64,000 bases of DNA, from NCBI RefSeq assembly GCF_047511655.1, contig NC_133392.1, positions 162,926,542-162,990,541 of the forward strand, given 5' to 3'. A model generated the notes under the pieces. The model made no database searches. It worked only from the letters and a program-made list of their open reading frames with translations, and had not been told where the DNA came from. The stretch's first letter is position 1; the number at the start of each line of letters is the position of its first letter. This document shows, piece after piece, positions 51,725 to 60,609 of the stretch. Made by a program: the position numbers and the translations under genes. Source of the DNA: Castor canadensis. Lineage: Eukaryota; Chordata; Mammalia; Rodentia; Castoridae.

Positions 51725-52065
51725 AAGGTCAGGAACAGTAGGAATGGTGGCTCATGCTTGTAATTCCAGCTACTTGGGAGGTAGAGATTGGAAGGATCAC
51801 AGTTTGAGACCAGCCCAGGCAAAAAGTTAGTGATACTCCATCTTAACAAATAAGTCAAGTGCGGTGGCAAGCCCCTGTGATTCTAGCTACTGGAAGGCGT
51901 AGATAGAAGGATTGTGGTCCAGGTTAGCCTGGGCAAAAATGCAAGATCCTACCTAAAAAATAAGTAAAGCAAAGAAGAGCTGGGGGTATGACTCAAATGG
52001 TAGAGTGCCTGCCTAGCAAGCACCAAGGCCTTGAGTTCAAACCCTAGTACTGCCAGAAAAAAATT
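51725..52065 (+). repeat. Composite SINE: B1-like, B1-like, ID-like
   Basis: First unit aggaatggtggctcatgctt, second agtgcggtggcaagcccctg, then gctgggggtatgactcaaat with gttcaaaccctagtactgcc and A-rich end. The two 7SL units are joined by a short A-rich linker. Confidence 0.85.
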
Positions 52066-52189
52066 TTAAATGTTTTCATGGCTTTGGGGCAGGCAAAAGT
52101 TTCTTTAATAGTACAGAAAATGTGCTAACAACGAAAGAAATTGTTGATAAACTGGACTATGTTACAATTTAAACTTTCTGCTCATGTAC

Positions 52190-52610
52190 TATTAGAATAT
52201 GGTATTGTAGCTACTTGGGAGGCAGAGATCACGAGAATTGTGGTTCAAGGTCAGCCCGGACATAAAAAGGTCCTGAGACCCCATTCTAACCAGGTGGGCA
52301 TGGTGGTGCATGCCTGTCATCCCAGGTATGTGGGAAGCATAAGTAGAAATATTGAAGTCCAGGATGGTCCAAGCAAAAACGTGAGATCCTATTTCAAAAA
52401 TAGGCAGAGCAGCTGGGCACAGTTGGTTCACACCTGTAATCTAGCTACTCAGGAGGCAGAGGTCAGGAGGATCATGGTTCGAAGCCAGCCAGGGCAAATA
52501 GTTCACAAGACCCTATCTCGAAAATATCCATCCAAAAAGGGCTGGCAGAGTGGTTCAAGGTGAAGGCCCTGAGTTCAAGCCCCAGTATCACCAAAATTAA
52601 ACAACAATAA
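52190..52610 (+). repeat. Composite SINE cluster
   Basis: Truncated first unit, then gtgggcatggtggtgcatgc, then gctgggcacagttggttcac, then an ID-like end (gttcaagccccagtatcacc). Confidence 0.8.
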
Positions 52611-52619
52611 AGAGAGGGA

Positions 52620-53110
52620 CAGCTGGTGGAGTGGCATAAGTGGTAGAGCACCTGCCTAGCAAGTGTGAGGCCCTGAGTTCAAACCCCAGTACTGCCAAAA
52701 GAAAACAAAAACAAAAAATCAAACTTCCATTTGGGGCTGGAGAGGTAGCTCAAGTGGTAGAGGGCTTGCTTTGCAAGTGCAAAGTCCTGAGTTCAAACTG
52801 CAGTCCAACCAAAAAAGAGAGAGGTCAACACAGTCATAGTCACAATACAGATATTCAATAATATTCAGAACATGTGACAGGCTGAGATTAGGCTTTGTGG
52901 TATATATGAGGCCCTGGGTTTGATCCACAACATCACAAAACAAAACAAAGCAGAGTATATAATAAATTCTACAAGTCAACAAGAAAAGATACAGAGAAAA
53001 TACTCTTTTAGGCCTGGAGTTATAACTCAAGTGAGCACCTCCCTAGCAAGTTTGAGACCCTGAGTTCAAACCCCAATACCAAAAAGAAAAAGGAAAAAAA
53101 AAAAAAAGAT
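52620..53110 (+). repeat. Run of ID-like SINE units
   Basis: Separate tRNA-derived units at about 52,620-52,710, 52,733-52,815, a degraded one at 52,880-52,945 and 53,010-53,110, each with a gagttcaaaccccag-type B box and an A-rich tail. Confidence 0.8.
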
Positions 53111-53164
53111 GCAGGAAAGTGACAAAAAATAATGAAGAGACAGGAGAAGATGCATCAATAGTGT

Positions 53165-53420
53165 GGTGGGGGTTTTTGTTTTTGTTTTTGGTGCCAGTAT
53201 TTGCTGATGATGGAAGCCAGGGCCTCACATGCTAGGCAAGCACTCTAACACTCAGCTATACCCCCAGCCTTTGGATTTTTGAGACAGGGTCCTGCTATGT
53301 ATCTCAGGCTGTCCTTGAACTCATTATGTAGCCCAGGCTGGATTCAAACTCTCAATCCTCTGCCTCCACCTCCCGAATACTGGGATTATAGGCATGTACC
53401 ACCATGCCTGGCTATACCCA
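53165..53420 (-). repeat. Antisense ID-like plus B1-like SINE
   Basis: Reversed ID-like unit to about 53,270, then reversed B1-like unit (tgagacagggtcctgctatg, ctgggattataggcatgtac). Confidence 0.85.
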
Positions 53421-53509
53421 TCCTCTTGTCCCTCAACTGGAACTGTATGGGTCCTGACCTTGGGGGCAAGGTCAGGATGACTTGGAGGGTGCCCTCTTGT
53501 TCTGCAGCT

Positions 53510-53620
53510 AGTGTAGGGTTAAGAGCAGGACTTTGGGACCCAACTCTAATACTTACTGGCTGTGTGCAAGTTGTTCACCCGTTCTGTGCCTCATGACCTT
53601 CAGAAGGAAGGGTCCTTTTG
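53510..53620 (+). repeat. MIR fragment
   Basis: acttactggctgtgtgcaag and ttctgtgcctcatgacctt follow the MIR left-core pattern. Confidence 0.6.
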
Positions 53621-54198
53621 ATGCTTGCTCTCAAGATGAATGCATTCACAGAAAGGTGCTCAAGGGTCCTCGTGAGGGCCCAATAGAGGCTGGTGGGTTT
53701 GCCCATCTTGGGCCTGTCCACCGAAGTCAAAGTCAGGCGTGAACTCATTTTGTCCCACTGCCCCTCTTAACCTTCTCTGAGGCCCAGGGTCCATGCTCAT
53801 CTTGGGAACCCCCACAGAGAGTATTAGATGCCCCTTTTGTCCCCCATCCCCACCAGCAGGCTCAGGGAGCCCTTGTGAACCCTGGAGTTCAGGCAGGGAG
53901 CTGCAGGCTCTGCCCCAGGTCAGCAAGGCCATCTGCAAAGGTGGACTGGGGACATTGGAGCAGCAGGTGGGGTGAATCTGAGGTTTTGAAGTGAGAGAGA
54001 AGTGCAGGTGGCCTTCTGCTTGGAAAGGGAGACCCATGCAGTACAGATCACTGGACAGTATTCACTGGCTGAAGTCTGATGTGACTTTAACCAGCGCCAG
54101 CCCGGGCCCTGGCCCTGCACCAGGAAGACATCCTTCACATAGCTGGAGGCCCCTCAAATGCCATCTATTTGTGGCCTGACCCTGAGGCTGGCATGAGT

Positions 54199-54228
54199 CA
54201 CATGTGAGCCCAGGGGTGGTATATTTTT
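54199..54228 (+). promoter_or_regulatory. Candidate PERM1 core promoter: E-box and TATA/MEF2-like AT stretch
   Basis: A palindromic E-box CACATGTG (54,199-54,206) and tatattttt (54,220-54,228) lie just upstream of the proposed first exon. Both fit a muscle-type promoter, but assignment rests on position only. Confidence 0.4.
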
Positions 54229-54249
54229 GGCAGTGGGGGTGGAGTTTGC

Positions 54250-54331
54250 AGGGCAAGCCCAACAGCATGTCGCTCAGGGACAGGCCGCTAGATGCCCAGC
54301 TCCACTACTCCAACTGGCTGCCAAGACCCAG
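54250..54331 (+). other. Proposed PERM1 5' exon with an upstream ORF
   Basis: Starts about 25-30 bases after the TATA-like stretch and ends at a good donor (cccag/gtagga). An ATG at 54,267 opens a frame MSLRDRPLDAQLHYSNWLPR. If spliced to the acceptor at gttgctccag before the PERM1 start, the frame ends at TGA 55,354-55,356, sharing its A with the PERM1 ATG. The exon is a prediction without transcript support. Confidence 0.45.
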
Positions 54332-54781
54332 GTAGGACATGGTCATCCCCTTACTCCAGTCTAGGGGTCCCAACAACAGGCAGCCCCTGCCAAGGCCTCT
54401 TCAGGACCAGCGCGTGGGGCTGGAGGAGGAGAGGGCTGTAAGAAGCCACGGTGTCCTGGCCTCCAGGCATTTCTCCCTTAGGACCTGTCCCAGCCAGAGT
54501 GACCTCCCAATCCCCTAGGTCTAGCTGTAGATGACTGAGGGCTAAAGGGCATCCATCGCCTCTAGGGGTAAGAGGATGGAGGTTGTGGTCAGCTTAGGTC
54601 ACCTTAGCTCACTGAGATGGGGCATAATGGGGCTTTGGTCAGCTGAACAAGACTGGTTGGGGGGGGCGTGTAGACCCTGAGGATAGCTTGAGGGGGCCAC
54701 TGGGGTGATAACTGCCACTTGGTAACTTCAGGCCTGGACTGTTTCTGCTGACCCCTGAGCCAGCTCTGGCCTACACCAGTG

Positions 54782-54790
54782 TGACCTTGG
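54782..54790 (-). promoter_or_regulatory. ERR-type nuclear receptor half site
   Basis: Minus strand CCAAGGTCA fits the extended half site of estrogen-related receptors; a second AAGGTCA core lies at 54,829-54,835 on plus. PERM1 is known to be induced by PGC-1 and ERR, so the location in the proposed first intron is apt. Confidence 0.45.
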
Positions 54791-55355
54791 TGAGCTCAGA
54801 GGAAGTCTACCCCAGCCAAGGCTGGTGGAAGGTCATCACTCCAAAAGATGGTCACCTGCTGGATGGTGCACCCCCTTCTCTGTGGCCAACTGCCACCTGG
54901 GGCATACTGGGATAGGACAGGGCTGACCATCATTGGGGAAACTGATCCCTGGTGGTTCTGATTGCAGACCACTGAGAAGGGAAGTGGAAAAGGGAGGCCA
55001 ACTCTGCTAAGCAGATCTGAGATGCGTGGGAACACCCATCCAAACAAAGCCAACACATTTTTAGCTTACTTCTCTAATATGAAATCATATTTGATTTTAG
55101 GACTGTAACAATGTGTCATGGTAGTTATCATTTGGAAATAGAAAAAGTTGGAGTTGGGACTTTCTAACTCAGAAGAAAGAATGAACTAGATCTGAAAGCA
55201 GAACCTGTTCTCTGGGACCCTTCCAAGTGGAGATGGAGTGCCAAGGAGGGGGCAGGTGCCCTCGTGGCAAGCAGGGTAGTTGTGTGTGCTGCTCAGTATG
55301 TGGGGCCTGAATCCTCAAAGTCCTTCCGTTGCTCCAGCACCTCTGCTGACCTGTG

Positions 55356-57564
55356 ATGGACAACTTCCAGTACACCGTTCAACTTAGCGACCAGGACTGG
55401 GCTGAGTTCTCGGCCACCGCTGATGAGTGTGGCCTCCTGCAGGCTGGACTGGCCTCTGGGGACGAGCTTTTGTCCAGTGACATTGATCAAGGGGATAGCA
55501 GTGACAGCAGCCCCTCTGGGCCCCCACCACTCCTTACTGGGCAGCTGGCTCTGGGGAGGAGGGACTGGTGGGGGTGCGAGGAGGGGGGAGAGGTCGTGGC
55601 CACCCAACAGCTGATCAGCAGGTCTCAGTGTGAGCCTATCTTGGCTCTGGAGGCCAGTCAGCAGGCAGTCGGCACGTCTGCACTGTCAGAAGGTCTGCTG
55701 TCCCTCAGCTCAGGCACTATCCCGCTGGTTCAGTGTTCCTCCTTGCCAGGGCCAGCAGCTTCCAGAGGCGAGATGCAGAGGCTTCTTCAGGGCCCTGCTC
55801 CAAGCCCCCCTGGTGAGCCCCCTCAGAGTCCTGAGTCTCCTGGCTGCAGTCTCACCCCCCAGAAGTCACTCGACAACCCTGGAGTCCCACCTTGGAGTCC
55901 TGGACGTAAGAAGAGGAGTGCTGTGTGTGCCAAGTGGGGAGGGCACTTGGGAGCCCCAGGCCCTGTGGCTACCCAGCTGGGATACCATGAGGCCAGGCCT
56001 GAGGGCATTGTGGTTGGGACAGCAAAGCTGACGGCAGAGGTCCAGCAAGACAAGCCAGAGCCAGACTCTGCAGATGCTCCTAAGCCCAGCTCCGGGTCCC
56101 CTGAGCTGGTTGCCAGACGAGGGCCTGGCTTGGATCTGTCTACATCTATCCCAACAACTGAGCAAGGGACAGACCAGATCAGAATGACTCCCAGAGCTGA
56201 GCTGCACACCATATCCATACCTGTCCAGGAGGTTCATCCAGATAGCTCCATGGCTAAGTCAGACATGGCTCCGTCTACGCCTGCCTGCAAGCCTCAACCC
56301 CATATGGCTTTGTCTACACCTGCCTCCAAGCCTGACATGACTTTGTCTACATCTGCCTTCAAGCCTCAACCCCATATGGCTTTGTCTACACCTGCCTCCA
56401 AGCCTGACATGACTTTGTCTATACCTGCCTCTAAGCCTCAACCCCATATGGCTTTGTCTATATCTGTCTCCAAGCCTGACATGACTTTGTCTACACCTGC
56501 CTCCAAACCTCAACCTGACATGTCTTTGTCTACACCTGCCTCCTCAACTCAGATTGACAAGTCTGGGTCTGCATCTGCCTCCACAAGCAGACTATATGTG
56601 GGCATATCAGGCACAGGGTTGAAGCCAGGGGTAGATCTGTCTCCACCCATCTCAATGGTTGTGCCACATGCAGCTCTGCTTCATTCTGCTTCCAAGACTG
56701 CATCTGATATGGATGATACACCTGCTGCACTCTCCTTGCTCCCTGTTCCCTGGGCTGAAGCTACTCTGGTGGACACCAAAGGTGCTGTAACTCCAGAGGG
56801 ACATCGAGAGAAGCCCAGAAGGGAGCCCTCAGCAGGAGCCCCTGGAGACCCCTCTGGAGAGCCCCTACAGGGCTCTGTTCAAGTCCCAAAGAGGAAGAAA
56901 GTGCGATTCTCCATGACCATGCCCAGCCCTGAGGAGCTAGGGTCAGGTGAGGCTGCAGGCTCACCCTCATCAACCACACCCTGGATCCCAGCTTCCAGGA
57001 CAGCAATCGGGGGTCGTGGGGGTTCTGCAGCCTGGGATGCTGTGGCTGTGGGTCCCCGGTCCCCTCAGCCTCGAATCCTCAAGCACCTGCCACCCCCATC
57101 CCCCTCTGCCTCAGTGGGGCCTGAGCCTGGGAGCCGCTTTGCAGTGACCCTTCCCGAGGCTTATGAGTTCTTCTTCTGTGACACCATTGAGGAGGAGGAA
57201 GAAGATGTGGCGGGTGAGGCAGCAGCCAGCCAGGCCCTGGGTGAAGTTCAGTGGCCGGACATGTGTGAGTTCTTCTTCCAGGACTGCCGAGCCCAGAGGT
57301 CAAGGTGCCAGGGGCACCACTCTCCAATGCCATCCCCAAGAGCTGAGCCTGCGGCAGCTACTCTACCTGGAGACCCAGTGCCCATCTCCATTCCTGAGGC
57401 TTATGAACACTTCTTTGAGGAGGATGGGCTTGGGGATGCACTGCCACCAGCCACCCTTCTCCAATTGCAGACCACTGAGCCTCTCAGGGAAGTGGGGCTT
57501 GGGGCACCCCCCAAGCCTGGCCCAGTCACAACACAGCAGCTCAGTCTGGCGGTCAGGCGGGCAG
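55356..57564 (+). CDS. PERM1: PERM1 large exon (residues 1-736)
   Basis: One long open exon; the frame runs on to 57,785, but the donor gcag/gtaggt at 57,565 gives the phase needed by the next exon, and the read-through part is unlike PERM1. Confidence 0.95.
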
Positions 57565-58961
57565 GTAGGTGTTGCTCAAGCCCTATGGCCTGTCCAGGGC
57601 ATGGGAACACACTGTCCAGGGAGCTAGGCCAAGTAGACATGGTGGTGGTGGGGGAGGCAGTGCAGAACCCTGCAGTGGGGACCTGCTGGGAGGGAAGGGC
57701 AAACTCCAGCCTTCCCAGGACACAGTGCAGATGGGACATCCCAGGGCAGGTACCATGGCCATTCATGGGTTTGGTTCTGTATTGACCATTGCCCAGAGTC
57801 CAGGCTAAGGTGCCAGCAGGGCTCCTCCCCCAGCTTCAGGGGACCACTCCCACTCAAGCCAGGCTGCCTGTAGGCTCAGGCACTGTAGGAAGAAAGCTCC
57901 CCTTTTCCTGGAAGCTGTTTCACAGACCAGGGAACAGAAGCCCCCAGAGACAACTCCCCGAAACTGTTCTGACTCAACTGTGACACACATTACTCAGTGT
58001 CTCGAGGAAGAGACATCATGGGGAAGATATGACTCAAACAGATGTGCCTGGGGCAGACATGTTCTAGAGCAGGCATACCAGGACAGGCATATCCAGGGCA
58101 GACAAGTCTCAGAGCAGGTGTGTCTGGAGCAGGCATGTCTAGTAAAAATGTGTTCTAGAGCAGGTGTGTGTAGGACAGGCACATCTATAGTAGGCATGTC
58201 CAGGAAAGACATGTTCTAGAGCAGGTGTGTCCAAGGCAGGCATGCCCAGGGCAGGATACACATGTCCCGGGAGGATATGTTCAGGATAGATTCGTTCAGG
58301 GCAGGCATGTCCCAGAGCAGACGTGCCAGGACAGATGTGTTCCAGAGCAGGAGTGTCCAGGGCAGACATGTCCTAGGGAAAGTATATCCAGGATAGATGT
58401 GTCCCAGGGAAGGCATAGGCAGGGTCAGTGTGTCTCAGAAGGAAGCAGCTAAGGGTGTACTTCTCTTTCCTAGGGGAGCTCCGGGGTCCTCTCACCTCAT
58501 TTACTTTCAGCCAGAATGACATGTGCCTGGTGTTTGTAGCCTTTGCCACGTGGGCTGTGAGAACCTCAGATCTACATACCCCAGATGCTTGGAAAACAGG
58601 TTTGGGGGCTCTGGGGTGGAGGGAGCTGTGTCTAGAAACCAGATGCAGGGGCCATGGTGTCCATCTCACCTTCTGGGGCCAGTGGGCCTTCCTATGCTGA
58701 CCTCCTGCTTCTCTCATTGCTGACCAGCCTTCAACCCACTGACCTTACCCCACTGGCCTTGCCCTGACCTTTGAGGCCTCAGTCATGTGGGCAAAAAGTG
58801 GTGACCAGCTGGAGCTGGCACCCAGGAGACCTTGTACTTCTTTTGCAGTCTTGCTGGCCAACATCGGCACCATCTCTGCCATCCGCTACTTCCGTCGGCA
58901 GGTGGGTCGAGGACGCAGCCCCAGCCGCAGCCCCAGCCCCAGCCACAGCCCTAGCTGCTAA
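55356..58961 (+). CDS. PERM1: PERM1, PGC-1/ERR-induced regulator in muscle (three coding exons)
   Basis: Muscle protein that links PGC-1/ERR signalling to mitochondrial genes and, by recent work as I recall it, anchors mitochondria through a C-terminal membrane segment. Coding exons 55,356-57,564, 58,474-58,599 and 58,849-58,961 join in frame to 815 residues (human about 790). The N-terminus DNFQYTVQLSDQDWAEFSAT then ADECGLLQAGLASGDELLSS is nearly identical to human. The middle is low complexity with a tandem repeat at about 304-398. A basic patch KRKKVRFSM lies near 510-520, and three acidic-aromatic motifs (PEAYEFFF, PDMCEFFF, PEAYEHFF) at 600-687. The last two exons give QNDMCLVFVAFATWAVRTSD and LLANIGTISAIRYFRRQVG, two hydrophobic stretches, then an RS/SP tail (RSPSRSPSPSHSPSC). 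The codon before ATG is GTG, so 55,356 is the first usable start. Confidence 0.97.
56265..56550 (+). repeat. Coding minisatellite in PERM1
   Basis: Alternating 13- and 11-residue units of the type MALSTPASKPQPH / MTLSTPASKPD (about 72 bases per pair), roughly four pairs, with substitutions but no frame shift. Confidence 0.95.
57565..58473 (+). other. PERM1 intron between large exon and exon 3
   Basis: About 0.9 kb; its right half (58,045-58,430) is a degenerate minisatellite (separate entry). The left half shows nothing recognisable. Confidence 0.8.
58045..58430. repeat. Degenerate 15-16 base minisatellite
   Basis: Units such as agagcaggtgtgtcc, ggacaggcatatcc and gggcaggcatgtcc recur with a period of about 15-16 bases; eight units fit the p53 half-site pattern RRRCWWGYYY exactly. 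It leaves several frames open on both strands, which explains the many short ORFs here. Confidence 0.9.
58474..58599 (+). CDS. PERM1: PERM1 exon 3 (residues 737-778)
   Basis: GELRGPLTSFTFSQNDMCLV then FVAFATWAVRTSDLHTPDAW and KT. Acceptor tttcctag; donor gtttgg is a weak match (GT followed by TTGG). Confidence 0.94.
58849..58961 (+). CDS. PERM1: PERM1 exon 4 (residues 779-815)
   Basis: VLLANIGTISAIRYFRRQVG then an Arg-Ser/Ser-Pro tail ending SHSPSC and TAA. Acceptor tcttttgcag. The SP tail comes from a short cagccccagccg-type repeat. Confidence 0.94.
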
Positions 58962-60508
58962 GAGCCAGGCCTGCCCAGAAGGCGCAGGATGCCCAGATGA
59001 GCCCAGGGGCTCTGGATCAGGTGCTGCCCACTTCCTTGCCTTTGATACCTGTCTTCTACAGCATTCAGGAGGGAGCCAGTGTCCTTGACTCTCTTGGACT
59101 CCACCTGAGGGTTCACCAGTGACCAAGGCCACTCCCCACACCTAGGAGGGAGAAGGTTTGGGATTCTGGATGGGTAGGTGCTGAGCAGAGAGTTGGTTAG
59201 TAGGGCATCAGATTAGAAAATAAAAACAGGGTGCCCAGTTAAATTTGAATCTCAGACATGAAATATTTCAGACATTACTTTACTAAGAAATTACTTGTTG
59301 TTTATCTAACTTAACTGGGCACTTGCATTTCTCTGCTTATGTGGTGAGAAGAGCAGCAGGAGAGGATGCTGGGGCGAGGGGTGTCAGAGCAACAAGGTCC
59401 CGCTGAGTCTGGGTAGGGCCATGACAAGGATGCTAGGTGGCTTTGAAGTTGAGGGGTGGGGGGTATCCAGGGACTCTGCTCTGTTCACAGGAGGGGTGGG
59501 CTGGTGAGTGTCATGGAGGCCCCTCTGACCCCTGAGTCCAGAGGGTTCATGGCCACAGCCTGCCTGGGCCAGGCCTGAGTCAGTGAGCAGGTGCCTAGTG
59601 GATGCCTCTGAAGGTGGCTCCTGTAGCCCCTACAGGGTGAATCTGTGGGGCAGGGCTGGTTCCTCTTTGGGAGCCCTGGATGAGGGCCCAGAACTCAGTG
59701 ACCTCCAGTGGAAGGACTGTCTCCTGGGACTGTATCATAGGTAGCTCACATGGGGCTGAGGCTGAGAAGAGCATTGGGGTGGGAAGCTGGGAGAGGGGCC
59801 TGAGGAGGGAGAGTAATGGCAGGGCAGGATGTGGTTCTGCCCAAGGCTACATGAGCAGGGTCCCCAAGACAGAGGGGGACCCCTGGCTGCTCCTAGAGGA
59901 ACAAAGGCACACAGCACCAATAAAATTTCTCTTTCTCATTTATGGTGTTAGTATCTCTGACTAGCCTTACCCCACATTCCTGGCAATTCAGCATCCTTTC
60001 TCTGTTTTCCACATTGGGTACTCTCCCACATCTGTTTTTGATAGTTCACACCTTGCTGACCTCTGACCCTCATGCCTTCTGGTATCACACATTCTGACCC
60101 TGACACCTCAACTCTCTTAGCCCTCTGCCCTTCATTTCTATGCTGCCCCCACACTGTCAGGTAAAGCCCCTGTTTGGTCCCCTCCCTTTCCCTTCCCTGG
60201 GGGACACAGCTGGGAACGTCCATGACCTCCTTGATGTTCCTCTCTAGGCTGTGGAATGATGGCCAGGATGTCCCTAGGATGAAGTGCAATGCTCCCCCCC
60301 TCCCAGCTGCTGCAGCTGCTGGTGAAGCTGAGGGGCCAGAGCCCAGGGAGGGGTACTTGTACTTTCAGGGTTCTGGAGAGACCCTTGACCTTCTGGGGTC
60401 AGAACCTGACTTGGATCTGAAGGGGGCAGAGGGCAGGTTGGCTGCAGATCCCCCTTAAGGTTGGCATTGGTGGGATGTGGTTCTGAGAAGCAGCCTGCCT
60501 GGGGATCA
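58962..60508. other. PERM1/PLEKHN1 convergent 3' region
   Basis: About 1.5 kb between two convergent stop codons. Two AATAAA signals on plus (59,219-59,224 and 59,919-59,924) are candidates for PERM1 polyadenylation; no canonical signal for PLEKHN1 was found on minus (only cataaa near 59,942). Confidence 0.6.
59219..59224 (+). terminator. Candidate PERM1 poly(A) signal (proximal)
   Basis: AATAAA about 260 bases after the PERM1 stop; a second AATAAA at 59,919-59,924 could give a longer 3' UTR. Confidence 0.5.
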
Positions 60509-60609
60509 TCAGATCCACTGAATGAGTCCTCCCTCTGTCTCAGGCCTCCTGAGCTGTGACCACTTCTGGTGGGAGGGACATGAAACCTTGTCCCAGATGG
60601 GGCACTCGC
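60509..60609 (-). CDS. PLEKHN1: PLEKHN1 last coding exon
   Basis: GECPIWDKVSCPSHQKWSQL then RRPETEGGLIQWI and TGA. The phase-1 join uses the acceptor ctccccaccag; another AG (cttcctacag, about 35 bases upstream) would put an early stop in frame. Confidence 0.88.

Larger units (their letters stand above)
44292..54190. other. HES4-PERM1 intergenic spacer
   Basis: No gene recognised. The HES4 3' UTR must start it (an ATTTATTT-containing segment near 44,336), but no AATAAA was found close by. 44,700-47,650 shows only faint old repeats; 48,490-53,620 is a stack of L1 and SINE copies listed separately. Confidence 0.6.

Noticed and set aside
52620-52820. tRNA-gene-like A and B boxes
   Set aside because: They belong to tRNA-derived SINEs with A-rich tails; no cloverleaf with a proper acceptor stem was seen.
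56259-56513. Open frame on minus of repeated RQSHMGLRL units
   Set aside because: Antisense reading of the PERM1 coding minisatellite.
58045-58430. CRISPR-like regular spacing of short repeats
   Set aside because: Units are degenerate, contiguous and lie in a mammalian intron; it is a minisatellite.
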